A model generated the notes under the pieces. It did no database searches and was not told where the DNA came from. It worked only from the letters and a program-made list of their open reading frames with translations. From positions 69,609,439 through 69,673,438 of the forward strand of contig CM053272.1 in assembly GCA_028583415.1 (NCBI GenBank): a stretch of 64,000 nucleotides of DNA, in the 5' to 3' direction. The translations under genes were made by a program, and so were the position numbers. Shown in pieces: positions 36,851 to 48,558 of the stretch; within the stretch, counting starts at the first letter, position 1; each line of letters opens with the position of its first letter. The stretch is from Protea cynaroides (lineage: Eukaryota; Streptophyta; Magnoliopsida; Proteales; Proteaceae).

Positions 36851-36855
36851 TTACC

Positions 36856-37880
36856 TTGTGCTCTTTCTCCTTCTTCTTCTTCTTCTTCTTCTTCTTCTTC
36901 TTCTCTCGATCTCAATCTTCTTCTTCCTCTCCCTCTAGACGCCTCTCTCTCCTCCTCTCCTTCTCTCCTTCTCAATCTCAATACCCAAAACAGAAAAAAA
37001 TCCCTCTTCCTCACGTCTTCTCTCCTTTTCTATCTTCTCCTTTTCTTTCCTTTTCTTCTTCTTTCATTCTTCTCCACTCAATCTCTCCCTCTCAATCTCA
37101 ATCTCTCTCTCACTCCCCCAAAACCAAAAAAAGAATCCCCTCTCTCTCACATCTTCTCTCCTTTTCTTTCCTTTTCTTCTTCTTTCCTTCTTCTCCACTC
37201 AATCTCTCCCTCTCAATCTCAATCTCTCTCTCACTCCCCCCAAAATCAAAAAAAGAATCCCCTCTCTCTCATGTCTTTTCTCCTTTTCTTTCCTTTTCTT
37301 CTTATTTTCTTCTTCTTCACTCAATCTCAATCTCTCTCTCACTCCCCCAAAACCGAAAAAGAATCCCTTTCTCTCACGTCTTCTCTCCTTTTCTTTCCTT
37401 TTCTTCTTCTTTCCTTCTTCTCCACTCAATCTCTCCCTCTCAATCTCAATCTCTCTCTCACTCCCCCAAAACCAAAAAAAAAATCCCCTCTCTCTCACGT
37501 CTTCTCTCCTTTTCTTTCCTTTTCTTCTTCTTTCCTTCTTCTCCACTCAATCTCTCCCTCTCAATCTCAATCTCTCTCTTACTCCCCCAAAACAGAAAAA
37601 GAATCCCCTCTCTCTCACGTCTTCTCTCCTTTTCTTTCCTTTTCTTCTTCTTTCCTTCTTCTCCACTCAATCACTCCCTCTCAATCTCAATCTCTCTCAC
37701 TCGCCCAAAATAAAAAAAGAATCCTCTCTCTCTCATGTCTTCTCTCCTTTTCTTTCCTTTTCTTCTTCTTTCCTTCTTCTCCCTCTCCATCTGTCCGTCT
37801 CTCTCTCCTTCTTTCCTTTTCTTCTTCTTTCCTTCTTCTCCCTCTCCATCTGTCCGTCTCTCTCTCCTTCCCTTTTTCTC
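36856..37880 (-). repeat. CT-rich tandem repeat (~120-bp unit, about 7 copies) in G2
   Basis: After a (TTC)n run (36868-36903) a unit of about 120 bp recurs: TCTCCTTTTCTTTCC..., CCACTCAATCTCTCCCTCTC, ACTCCCCCAAAAC, AATCCCCTCTCTCTCACGTC. Copies start near 37020, 37154, 37277, 37380, 37500, 37620 and 37738; the last ones shorten. On the element's own strand this is purine-rich. The Ser/Phe/Leu-rich frames are compositional artefacts. Confidence 0.92.
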
Positions 37881-38199
37881 TTAGTTGGCCAACCCTCTTC
37901 TTGCCTTAATCTTTTTCTTTCCTTTGTAATCCATCATCTTTCCAATCCTCGTTCCATCTAGTCGACGCATGGCTGTCATCCTTCCTTCATGTGTAGATAT
38001 ATCACACTTTACATATATGATGCATAATGCATATAGTATAATATATATAATAAAATATGCAAAATATAGTATATTGCATAATATGCATGCACATGGGCTG
38101 ATTTGATTTGGTCTAGACTGGTTTTACTTGGGCCAAGTTGAGTTGGACTAAGTTAGGTTGAGTTGGATTAGGCCAAAATTGGTTTTTCTCTCTATCATT

Positions 38200-38830
38200 T
38201 CATAGGCCATTTCCGCCGTCATTCTGCATGGAATTTTCTGACAGTCTCTATCCCAAATTTTCCACGTTCACTTTGTAGAACACTAAACATGAGAAATACT
38301 GGAGCTTGAATCACCTCATTTGGAAGTAAAATGGCCAACTTATGAATTTCTGAAGTTTAAACAAGCCATTTTACGATAATTCGGCTAACGACTCTGCATG
38401 GGATGCTTCGGAGACCTCTGCCTAAAATCCTTCACGTCCACTTTGTAGAGCACTAAAAAATGAAACATAATGAAACTGAAATCAACTGATTTGGATGTGG
38501 GGTGACTAAAATATGAATCATTTCAGTATGTAATTTTGCATAGGACCCTTCGAAGATCTCTGTCCTAAATTTTTCACGTCCACTTTATAGAACACGAAGA
38601 ATGAGGAATAATGGCCCTTGAATCATCTGAATCGGACGTAAAACGGCCAAGATATGAAGAAATGAAGTTCTATCAATAATTCTGCATGAAAGCTTGCATG
38701 GGACCCACCGATGGCCTCTACCAGGGATTCTTCACGTCCACTTTGAAAAGGACTGAAAATAATGAATATTGGTACTTAAACCATATGATTCAAATGTCGG
38801 ATGATCAAGATATGATGATTTGAAATTCAA
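38200..38830 (-). repeat. Four-copy ~150-bp degenerate repeat in G2
   Basis: The phrase CACGTCCACTTTGTAGA(A/G)CAC, followed by a GAATAATGG-like stretch, TTGAATCA(C/T)CTGATT and GGCCAA.ATATGAA, recurs near 38260, 38430, 38570 and 38730. G1 has two related decayed copies at about 16930-17200. Between about 37900 and 38200 there is only an AT-rich TATA-like stretch and GGTTGAGTTGG text. Confidence 0.75.
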
Positions 38831-39160
38831 TCAATCCAACTTACGATAATTTGCATGAAAGCCCCCTGAGATTATTTATGATAATTTCAAAAACCTCCCT
38901 TGTACGTATCATCTGACTAAAATGACCATATCTTCTTTACTTGATATCAGAATTGAGCAATTTTGGTCTCATTTCGAAGATAAATCTATGGTTTATGCAT
39001 CCACGTAGGTTGCCAGCTAGAACCTTGCTGTGGGACCCACCAAAAACTATCTCGAGGTCGCAGTCAAAAGATTCAAATTTTCACTCATCTCTTTTCCTTT
39101 GTTATCTACTCACCGAGAAGACTCTGCTTAGTTAGGGTTGGCAAAAATGGGGTGCTTACA

Positions 39161-40135
39161 CCTGATTAAAGGTCGATCTTAGAGAATACCTTTGCACCTT
39201 GCAACTGATCAAATAAGTCACTGATCCGAGGCAATGGGTATCAGTTCTTGATAGTGAGCTTGTTCAATTCTCGATAATCAATGCACAAGCGAAGACTACC
39301 ATCTTTCTTCTTTACGAACAACACTAGTGTTCCCCATGGTTATATACTCGGTCGTATGAAACCCTTGTCCAACAACTCCTATAGTTGAGTCTTCAGTTCC
39401 TTAAGTTCTGTAGAAGCCATTCGGTAGGGTGCCTTAGACACTAGTGCCGACCCTGGTAGGAGATCTATAACAAACTCGATCGCTCAATCTGGTGGCAATC
39501 CAGGTAGGTCCTCTGAAAACACATTAGGAAACTCTCGCACTACCTCAATGTCTTCAATCTGCATCGGTTCTGTGGTAACATCCACCACGGGTACAAGGTA
39601 ACCAATTCCGCCCTTCTCGAGACATTTCTTTGCTTTGAGAGCAGAAAAGATGAGCTTGTGCTTCCTAGGCAGTTTGCTTCTAGTGAAACCAAATTCCATG
39701 CCATCTTTGCCCTTAAATGATAGCTTCTTCTAGGTACATAACAGCTTTGTTGAGTGTTGAGCCAACCAGTCCATCCCCAAAATTACGTCAAAGTCTGTCA
39801 TCTCGAGTTGAACTACGTTTACTTTTAAATCTCGTCCATCAATACGAACCGAACACGGTCCATAGCATTTATTTAACACTACCTCTAGTCCCAAAGGTGA
39901 TCATACTAATAATTTTTTGTCTAAAGGTCTGACGGGTACGTCTAATCTCTTCCCAAATAAAATGGACACAAAGGAATGGGTGGCCCTAAAGTCGAAGAGA
40001 ACTCTGGTGGGTACACCAGCTATAATTACAGTACCCATAGTTTTACCTATGTTTAGTTTACATACTTGCACAAGTGTATTATAAATAAAGGTTAGGTCAT
40101 ACCTGTAACCACATCAGGCGATGCGGCTGCTTCTT
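39161..40135 (-). pseudogene. Element B RT N-terminus and protease
   Basis: The minus strand gives the RT N-terminus (39161-39430; ELNKLTIKN, LLDKGFIRP-like), the linker (39484-39699: FSALKAKKCLEKGGIGYLVP, FPNVFSEDLPGLPPD) and the protease region (39720-40100). The protease motif reads FDFRATHSF instead of FDSGATHSF (Asp at 39991-39993), so the flap-side Ser-Gly of the active-site loop is lost. Confidence 0.85.
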
Positions 40136-40139
40136 AAAT

Positions 40140-41567
40140 GGTCACAGCATACACCTTTCCTTGCTGCAATTGCTTTTTTGGCTGAGGGCATGTCTTTGCA
40201 TAGTGCCCCATCTGGTTGTAGTTGTAGCACTTAATATTCCCAACCTGTCCACCTTCTTGTTGTGCATTGGTTACAGTAGCCTTGGCTGGTCATGTCATTG
40301 TCTATGGCCTGAATGGTCTATAAGGCTTTGAGTTTCCACCAGGCGTTGTATCATTGTTAGGCCTTTTTAGTCCAAGGTTCTGAGCGAAGAAGCTCTCCTT
40401 CTGACTGGAATCTAGAACACGAGCAATCTGTACTGCTTCATTATATATCCTCTCCTCTAGACCCAACACGTGCTCACGGATACTATCCCTAAGTCCCATG
40501 GTGAATCATTGGGTCTTTGTATCTTCTTCTTGCATGCTGGTAGGGGAAAAGAAGAATAATTCTTCGTATCTTTGCTGGTATACGTCTACAGTCATCTATC
40601 CCTGGTGTAGATTTAGAAATTCCCTCTCCATCAAATCTCTGAAGCTCCTAGGGAAGAACTTTTCAAAAAATGCCTCCTTGAATATCGCCCAAGTCACCTG
40701 AGCGTGCTTGGTCATCAAATAGGTGTAGGTGGATCTCCACTAGTGGTTTACACCCTCCCTCACCATGTAGGTGGCATATAGTACCTTCTCTTCTTCTGTT
40801 ATGATCATCATTAAGAAGGTCTTCTCCAGTTCGTCTATCTACTGTGCTGGCCATAATGGTTTCTATCCCTTGCCTGAGAACGTATAGGGCTTCATCTTCA
40901 TAAACCATTCGACTAACCTTGTCAGATCATTCTGCCCTAGAACAACCATCCCATATATTGGTGGTTGGTATGGGTAACCGCCTTGGTAACCACCTTGATA
41001 TACCCCCTGGTTCTATCCCTTGCCTGAGAACGTCTGGGGCTTCATCTTCATAAACCATTCGACTAACCTCGTCAAATCATTCTGCCCTAGAACAACCATC
41101 CCATATATTGGTGGTTGGTATGGGTATCCGCCTTGGTAGCCACCTTGATATACACCCTGGTACCGTCTTGGGATGTTCAGTTCTAGGATCTGTTGCTGTT
41201 GCTATTGCTACTGGGCTTCAGGGATGGTGTTACTGCCAACGAGTGTTGTATTAGTTTGGCCTTGTGGTGCTGATGTAGTGTTGGTAGTGGGTGGCATAGT
41301 TGTGCCCAGTGCAGCTCTTAACTCCATCAATACTTGATGCTATTCTTGCACCTATTGAGCCAGATTAGTTACAACTGTAGCCAAGTCCCCTGGAGGTCTA
41401 GGTAGGTTGTTTTGAGTGGCCTGGACGTTCACCCCTTGGTTTGCTTTAGTTTGATTTCCATTATTTGGTGTCTACTCAGCTGGGTTCTCATTACCCGTTC
41501 CCGATCCAGGTGGTGGTGGAGTGGGGCTACAGCCCCTTCGACTGCCTCTACGGGTACGGCCTGCCAT
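40140..41567 (-). pseudogene. Element B gag
   Basis: Start ATG at 41567 gives MAGRTRRGSRRGCSP. The Pro/Gln-rich N-terminus is followed by a gag core (about 40300-40900; MGLRDSIREHVLGLEERIYN, ARVLDSSQKESFFAQN) and a knuckle at about 40190-40230 reading CYNYNQMGHYAKTC, where the second Cys of CCHC is Tyr. Early stops (after ENPAE and elsewhere) and a 150-bp in-frame tandem duplication (40861-41160) are present. Confidence 0.88.
40861..41160. repeat. 150-bp tandem duplication inside B gag
   Basis: Units 40861-41010 and 41011-41160 both begin TTCTATCCCTTGCCTGAGAA and end TA.ACCCTGG, differing at only a few positions. 150 is a multiple of three, so the frame was kept. The copies are more alike than B is to A, so the duplication is recent relative to the family split. 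Confidence 0.92.
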
Positions 41568-41739
41568 TTCAGTCTACAACTATTGAAAAATCTGCAAGGC
41601 CAACATATGAGACAGTTGTACAATATATCAGCAATTTATAGGTTAGTCCCACACAATGCATGAAAATCCTAGCGAAAATGAGTAACATAACATATATAAG
41701 AATAAAATTATCCAGTCGTCCTTAACTGGAAATAGGTTT

Positions 41740-41950
41740 GAGATGCTTTGTCCCACCAGTCAACCTACCGGGCATATTCGGTCAATTAGGAAACTTTGTT
41801 CGATCGACTGTCTGGTCTAGCAATTAGCCATGCTGAACATTAATCCGGACAAACTCTGAGACACTTCCAGAGAGTTTCCGGTAGTATGTTTGATCGACTG
41901 TCCGGTCACCTTTGGGAATTGAAAAGTCCGATCGGACAATCGAAAATCAC
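41740..41950. promoter_or_regulatory. CCGGAC-type motif array between gag and the antisense gene (B)
   Basis: It contains AATCCGGACAAA, CTGTCCGGTCACC, CTGTCTGGTC, TTTCCGGTAG and GATCGGACAATC, and the longer word CTGAGACACTTCC (41856-41868) that recurs in the B LTRs (45431-45443; a variant near 30552). Its position equals that of the GGTCGA array of element A. A regulatory role is inferred. Confidence 0.5.
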
Positions 41951-41959
41951 TTTAAATCC

Positions 41960-42548
41960 CGCGATTTTGAGTCGTTTCTTCACTTTCTTTCTTGCTCTCT
42001 CCCTTGGCTGCAACTCAACTCGGTGCCAGTGAGTCTCTATAGTCCCTCCAAACAATTTTTGAGGTGTTCTTCTCCAATCAAGTCCTTCCTTTTCCTTTCC
42101 AGAGGTAAGTTCTTCCTCTCTACCTTTCCTTTGGATAGTTTTCTAGGGTTTATAGACGCTTTTCTTGTTTTTCTTCAAATAAAATTTTTCCAAGCATAGA
42201 AAACCTTATTTCCTTGTTCAGAATCACTGTTGGGGACCCAATGAATGAAAGCCCTCATTCAATTTGAGGTTTCGTCAGTGGTTTTATTAAAACCCCAAAA
42301 AATTTTGAATTTGTGCCCTAGGTTTTGGGAAAAACTCAAAATTTTGAAATTTTTTCAATTTCTTCAACTCTTTGATCAATTGGATGTTATTTTGGTGTGT
42401 TTGTATGTTTTTCAATTGATGTAAGTCCTCATGTCCATGAATTGGGTGAGTTCGAGGCTTTTGCCCCATTTTACCCCGTTATATTGTCAAAATTTTTAAA
42501 ATTTCGATTGACATTTATTTGTTTTGGTTTGATCCTTGCAGGTTCATC
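41960..42548 (+). other. Leader and intron of the B antisense gene
   Basis: A pyrimidine-rich leader (CTTTCTTTCTTGCTCTCTCC) precedes donor CCAGAG/GTAAGT (42105). The acceptor is CCTTGCAG (42541), intron 437 nt, then ATG at 42549. The layout and lengths match element A within a few bases. Confidence 0.65.
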
Positions 42549-43788
42549 ATGTCTAGGCATGGAGCAGCTGCCAAGAATGTGGAACCCCTTGGCTCTCGAG
42601 GTCCACCCCCTCCTACTTGACTATGTGGTGGATGTCAGTTTCGTTCTACTGAGGCACAGGTTCAGTACTCTTGGTTCTAGGGTAAGAGCGTAGAGGTGGG
42701 ATGATTCATCAACATATAGTAGCTGCACAGGTTTAATGTAGAGGCAAAATTTGGTGCCTTGGGTTGGCTTCCTGTGACCCAATACGAGGCATCCACCCTC
42801 CCTAACTTGGTACGGTAGTTTTACTACAACCTACAGTTGGAGGGAAACCCCAATGACTTTAACAGAGGGAGAGAGCTTTGCATCACCAGTAGGGTAAAGG
42901 GTGTGGACATCTCCTTCAACACCCACGATCTGGCAGATATGTTGGGTATCTCCAACGATGGTGAGCTGGTTTACTGTGCGCCTCAAGAATGTAAGTATAT
43001 ATCTAAGGGGTTACGCCAGGTCATTTGGAGTCAGATCATGCAGCCTAGCCACCTGGTGATGAAGGCGGTCAACTTGCACCCTCTCCCTCGCATCTACTGC
43101 TAGATCATCTAGCATATCATCCTTCCACAAAGTAGCCACTACAACGAGGTCTCACAATTGACCCAGTACCTGACATTCTATGTGGCCACTAGGCAGGAGG
43201 TGTGCTTTCCCAACATTATCATCAGGACCATGCATCACGTGACGATGCCCAGGCTGAAGGGAAACTTGTCCTATGCTCATCTGATCACCACTCTTCTGGA
43301 TCACCTTAGAGTGGACATGGAGGGTAAGCAAATGTATGAAGAGACTGTGATGACTGATTTGGACGGGGTGGCATCTACAAGATGGGCATGTACAAGATCG
43401 TCCTCGGTGATGAGGAGCTGGAGGCACGTGAGCCGCCTTTGTGAGGGGCAGCAGCCGCAGCAGCAACAATCGAGGCAGCAGCAGCCGAGGGTGTAGGGGA
43501 GGATCTTTAAATGGACGTAGATGACATTCCCCCTCCTGCAACCCAGCCCATACCTGTGGCTCGACCTTCTCAGTCAATCGCCAATCAGATCCTGTCCCAT
43601 CTTCTGACCATTCGGGTAGATCAGCACTCTTCTTGAGGCTCAGAGAGCGACAGACTAGTGTGTGGCGAGTCCTACTTAGAGTCTTCAAGTCACCCGAGAG
43701 CAAGTGCATTGGCTTCAGACTACATATGAGCAGGATTATGATCGAAGACGAGCCGATACCTACACCACCTCCTCCACCAGCCCAGTAA
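42549..43788 (+). pseudogene. Antisense ORF (aORF) of element B
   Basis: A homologue of the A aORF on the plus strand: GALGWLPVTQYEAS, GNPNDFNRGRELCITSRVKG, LADMLGISNDGELVYCAP, MKAVNLHPLPRIYC, QLTQYLTFYVATRQEVCFP and YAHLITTLLDHLRVD are in the same order and, from 42549 to about 43370, in one reading frame despite about a dozen stops. After about 43380 the frame shifts; the end PPPPPAQ with TAA at 43786-43788 matches the Pro-rich end of A. More decayed than A, in line with the age of B. Confidence 0.72.
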
Positions 43789-44054
43789 TAGGATTTTTCT
43801 TTTTTGTTTTCTTTGTTTTCTTCCAGGGTAACTATTCAACCTGTGGACTATACCTTATTACATGAACCCAATATGATTTGTTTATACATATTTGGTTCTT
43901 TTCTTTATATACTGTGCATTATGTTCTTATTAAATTTTGGTCTCATCCAACAACATGCTTATACGGTGTGTTTGTATTAAGGCTTTTAACTTTAACCTAT
44001 CTCAGTTTGTAGACACAAGTTAATGTATAAAGGTTTGACTGATAGAGCCTTCAA

Positions 44055-44066
44055 GCTCTGACACCA
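44055..44066 (-). other. Primer binding site of element B
   Basis: Minus-strand TGGTGTCAGAGC follows the LTR end by three bases; it differs by one base from the tRNA-iMet site seen in element A. Confidence 0.85.
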
Positions 44067-44069
44067 AGT

Positions 44070-46187
44070 TATCACACCCCAATTCTGGTCTAACCAGAAG
44101 TGTGATTAAACCGTTAACAAACCATGGCTCAAGCCAGGATCACATGAGACTATGCCCACATTCAAACCATACATGTAACTAATAATTAGAATAAATAAAT
44201 AACAACAGAAATCTTTATTAATGAACTGAGAGTCTAGATGTTACATAAATAATAAACCAATTATCTTAAATACTGACCAAAACATATTTAATAATATCCC
44301 ATTACAAGTTTATAACCCAAACATGAAATAAACTTAGAGATAAACACAGTGGAGGCACTCGCATGCTGAGTCATGCTCGTTCTCCACCGCATGCACGTCC
44401 AGAGCTACCATGTGTCCATAAGATGGTGTATTAATATAATCTTCAACTGTAGTACCTGAATCATCAATTAAAAAGAGTACGAATTCATGGGGTGAGTTCA
44501 CAACTTAGCTCAATGAGAAACAAAACATGCAGCAAGCAACATGCATGATTCGGCATTCAATCATTTGGTCTGGTCTATAGTTTGTAATGTGCTATGATAA
44601 GGATAGGCAACAACTACACCTTTATACAAGAGAGTGAGCACAACCAACAATTAGGCTCCAACCAAAATTGTCGTCACTCTACAACACTCACTACAAGATA
44701 ATGATAAAGCTAAAGCCCAATGGTAGGCTACAACCAAACCATTAGCACCCCCCTGATACCCTACCGCAGACAATATATATGCTCCTACTGGTGAGGGCTT
44801 GCAAATTGGATTTGTCACTAACAAACCCTAGGAGTCATCAAAAGTATCATATACCTACCCTAGCATCCTTCAATACCAAACAGAAACAGAGATAAGCTAG
44901 AGTTTATTGGTAAGGCTATGGCCAACACCGTCAGCACTCCCCCTGATACTCGATCCCATACTAAGCATGCTAAGATAGATGGCGATACAACGTTGTCAGT
45001 ACAGTAAATGGTTTGAGGCTCCAACCTCTCTCCACCTAACACATTAACCATACACAAACACATGCCTATCTTCATCATCATCATAACAAGAACAATATAA
45101 TATGCATGAATAATAAATAACAGATATTGGTGACATGTTATATGCACAACCAAGCAGAATAACAACAAGCAGGGTAGTTTGTTATTAACCAATTAGTTTT
45201 GGGTCTTGTCCCTCACCTATTGAGTGATGTTGACTCTTCTCAAAACCTCTGAAAGTAGTTTTGCTTGTTTACAAGTCCTAGAAAATTATTAGGATTCAAT
45301 TAGGGTTTCCTTCTGGTAATTTTTCACTAATCAGACTCACTGTCCGGACTGGCAAACAATCATTCCGAACATCGTCCAGTCGCATGTCTGGTGTGGCATA
45401 TTGTCCAACCAGACATCATTCCAGACAATCCTGAGACACTTCCCTAGAGTGTCCGACCCTGTGACTGGTCTCTTTTTAGGTATGACCAATCATATAGATT
45501 AGACAACCTACAGGTTGATCTCATATCTGTGTTACTCCCAGAGTTGGCCTTTCGACTCTTTCTAGGGTTCATCCTATATTGTTTTAGGGTTGAGAACACA
45601 TTAGGGTTTTCACTGTAACCCTCGTTCGATACCTCCTTGTCACTAACCCTTGTGGTCATTCGACAATACGTTTCATACAGTAGTGAAATTATCTAATAGC
45701 CTCTGATGGCTGTGAGTCCAACCTCACATACATCCTATCCTTCTTACAGTGATGAGAGGACTTACCATTGGTCTCTCGATGATGTTTGCTGGAAACCGAC
45801 GATGGGTGCAAGCCTTCTCCTTCACAGCCTTCTTCTCCTCTAGAGCCTTTTCTCTTAGATCTCCTTTCAGTTCTAGGGTTTGTGATTGATTAAAGTAAGA
45901 GAAAATGGGCATAATGAGGTTTATATACGGAGACAAGTCTCCTATTGTGGATCCACTCCGTTTAGGAGAGTGGTTCACTCCAACTAGGAAAGTTTTCAGA
46001 TTCATGGACTGTATTTTATGCTTGCCCGGTAGCGTGTCTAGTCTCACAATACGTAGACCGGACAAGATTAAAGTTGTCATGTAACATACCTTAAATGCTT
46101 GGTTTGTCATCCGACTGTCTTTTCTGACCTGATTATGATGGGAGGACCTGTCACAACACATTAACCCTTGTTAGACTGGGTTAGTGG
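44070..46187 (-). repeat. 5' LTR of element B
   Basis: It starts (plus) TATCACACCCCAATT, a mutated TG end, and matches 12229-13192 plus 30165-31361. The last ~15 bp (AGTGTGGGTCTTACA in the other LTR) are missing at 46187. It carries CCGGAC-type motifs (45340-45480 and 46020-46070), a TATA-like block near 45920, donor ATAG/GTGAGG (45211-45216) and exon 44334-44468. Confidence 0.88.
44334..44468 (-). other. Conserved LTR exon, B right copy
   Basis: The minus-strand frame reads DDSGTTVEDYINTPSYGHM and later NEHDSACECLHCVYL, then TAA. The acceptor is degraded (TTTTTAA in place of TTTTTAG). Compared with the left copy the frame is kept with several conservative replacements and no indel. Confidence 0.5.
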
Positions 46188-46559
46188 CACTACCCATGTA
46201 TGCAACCTTGGCCAATTGGGGGTTAGGTACCGGTATGTATAGGAGATGAGGGGAAGGTGGTGGCAATGTCCGTCGGTGCATCATTGGCCAGACCTTTGCC
46301 CTATCGTTGTCTATATAGGACACGTGTGGCTTCACCAGGGCTGTTCTTGTAGGTTGGCGAGGGTCCATTCTCTCTTATGCATGGAAGTCTTGGTAAGCTT
46401 TGGTGAGCGTGGCCAGGCTTTACCTTAGCACTAGCATACATTATTCCAGACTCTTGCATTTTGTGTGTGAATAAACTATCATGCATTTGTCTGCTTGCTT
46501 GTCTGTTTCTCACTAAGCTCATGTTGGAGAGCTTATCCTCCCGTACGTTATTTTTTTAG

Positions 46560-46710
46560 ATGATGTTGCAGGTACTACGGTGGCTGAGTTCGTGAACGCC
46601 CCTACTGTCCCCAACCTGGCACAACTAGGTGTGCAAGCATTGGAGTAGGAGGAACACGAAGCAGACTGCAATGTGATGTGTGCTTCTTCGAGTAGTGAGG
46701 TTGTTGCTAG
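46560..46710 (+). other. Conserved LTR exon, D copy
   Basis: In the same phase after the acceptor as the A and B copies, the frame reads DVAGTTVAEFVNAPTVPN, then an acidic stretch with one TAG stop (EEHEADC follows). The VAGTTV and FVNAP blocks match the B wording. Donor at 11935 across the B insertion. Confidence 0.5.
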
Positions 46711-46875
46711 CATACAAGGACAGAGAATTGAACTATTTCTTTATTTGATTTCTTTTATATTTAGAACAATGTTAGTAACCCATACTGTATAAGGTTATTT
46801 TACAATTGGTTTTATTTAATGGTTTGATAGTTTTGTGAATGGAATATTGGAAGGCTTGAACAATGTTGTTGGTAC

Positions 46876-47020
<145 letters not shown>

Positions 47021-47174
47021 ATAGAAGCTCAGTTGTTATGTAGTTACTTCTGCTATCTTATTACTCTGAATTGTAATTACTGCTTACGAGATGCTGGGTT
47101 GGATCACATCTAAACTACAGTGTTGGCCCAGTCATAGTCTAAAATTTTTCATATCAGAAATTTAGGGTGTGACA

Positions 47175-48558
47175 CAACCATCTGCCTTGATCCCCCAGCT
47201 TTCTATATGCTGAAAACCATCAAGGTTCAGCCGACGACCTGCATAGTAACATTTAAACATGTCTATGCCGATATAAAAGTTACTCAACTAACCTAATGAA
47301 ACTTATGTAATTTAATAGATAAACCAACGTGGGTAGTTACGAAGCCTTACGTTGGCTTCCAGGTTCTGCAGCACCTATGGTGCCTACAGGTGAGGGGTCT
47401 GGTTCATAGAATTCAGACATATCTTGTATGTTTATGTTGTGTGCTATATAACATGTCATCTAATGATTGTGATATATGAGTATGCATTTGCATTATAACA
47501 ACTATGTTTGATTAATGATGTTGTAGTTGGTGGTGTGTATGACTTGTGTGATGTGCAGGTACTAGTGGGAGGTAACGCATGGGTACATGGGTCCTGGGCT
47601 TGTGTGATGTACGAATACCAAGGGAAGGTGACTCATGGGTACACGGACCCAAACTTATTGCTAGCACCTTAGTGGGGGCATGGTGGCCCAAGGGAACGGG
47701 GACCGAGGTTCTCTACTGGGGTATAGCCCCGTTATTTTTACCATGATGTTTTGTCATGATCGGCATTAAAAGGTTGCATCACCCAGGTTCTAGCCCAAGG
47801 GAGGTGGCATGCCTGGGACCTAAAATTCAAGGGGGGTTCACTTGTAGAAGTAATTTGGAGAAAGAGACTTGGGCATCCTACTTCTACCCTATCCTGGTGC
47901 ATGAGATGTGAAAGCCGTCGAGCCATAGGTAGGGCCAAAAACTGCGGTAGACACATCAATAAGACACCTATAGAACCATACGATGATCTAACATTATAAC
48001 TGCATCATACTCATTGGTGCATGGCATGTAATACTTGATTCCTTACTAAGCTGGGATGGGAGCTCATCCCTCGTATCGATACTTGTTTTCAGATTTTGAT
48101 GCAGATTACTCTGTGGCTGAGTATATGGAGTCTCCACTCGCGAGCGACACATCCGTGGACGACGATTATTCCGAGTACAATGAGGGCTGCACCTATAGCA
48201 ATTACGTTTACCCTCCCCATACTCTCTCTCCCTTACCTTTATGATTCATTTTGTAGATAGATTATATAGTCTATCTAAACACTCAAGACAGATTTACTTT
48301 TTTTGTTTTGGCTATGTGTACATGGGATATGTAATATTTTGTGAAATCATTGAAGATGTAAATCATAACTTTTAACTCTAACTATATTATGATAAAAGTA
48401 GAAAGCATTTTATTACTTATTATTAATCGCTTCTGCTAGTATTCTATGTTGATGGGATTTGTGGGTAGATCACTGTAGTTGTTGGTCCTTGGGTGGATTC
48501 AGGTCGTCTCGTGGGTTGACCTAGATATCACGCCTGATTCTCGGAATGGGCTGTGACA
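47175..48558 (+). repeat. LTR fragment related to the C LTR
   Basis: It follows the D LTR directly and aligns with about 5980-7635, including CAGGTGAGGGGTCT (donor at 47390), TTTTCAG acceptor (48092), GTTGACCTAGATATCACGCC and the end GGGCTGTGACA. Its left part is not here because D inserted into it. The exon after the acceptor (48093-48244) reads DFDADYSVAEYMESP with a C-terminal GCTYSNYVYP. It may be the 5' LTR of the element whose gag follows, or a separate LTR inserted there. Confidence 0.7.

Larger units (their letters stand above)
33986..39160 (-). mobile_element. G2: 5.2-kb solo-LTR-like element inserted in the B RT
   Basis: On the minus strand it starts TGTAAGCACCCC (39160) and ends TTGTCCTCACA (33986). 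A perfect 5-bp duplication CCTGA flanks it (33981-33985 and 39161-39165). The insertion splits the RT codons for KIDL.SG/YHQLKI. It shares its ends, the GGTCCTAGACC...GGTGGCGACT block and a purine-rich middle with G1, in the opposite orientation. No coding capacity, PBS or inner LTR pair is seen. Confidence 0.85.

Noticed and set aside
36856..37909. Ser/Phe/Leu-rich frame of 285 codons, at first suggestive of a membrane protein
   Set aside because: It is the CT-rich 120-bp tandem repeat read in one frame; the other frames are equally open.
43152..43709. 185-codon minus-strand frame
   Set aside because: Shadow of the antisense gene of element B; Leu/Arg/His-rich with no domain.
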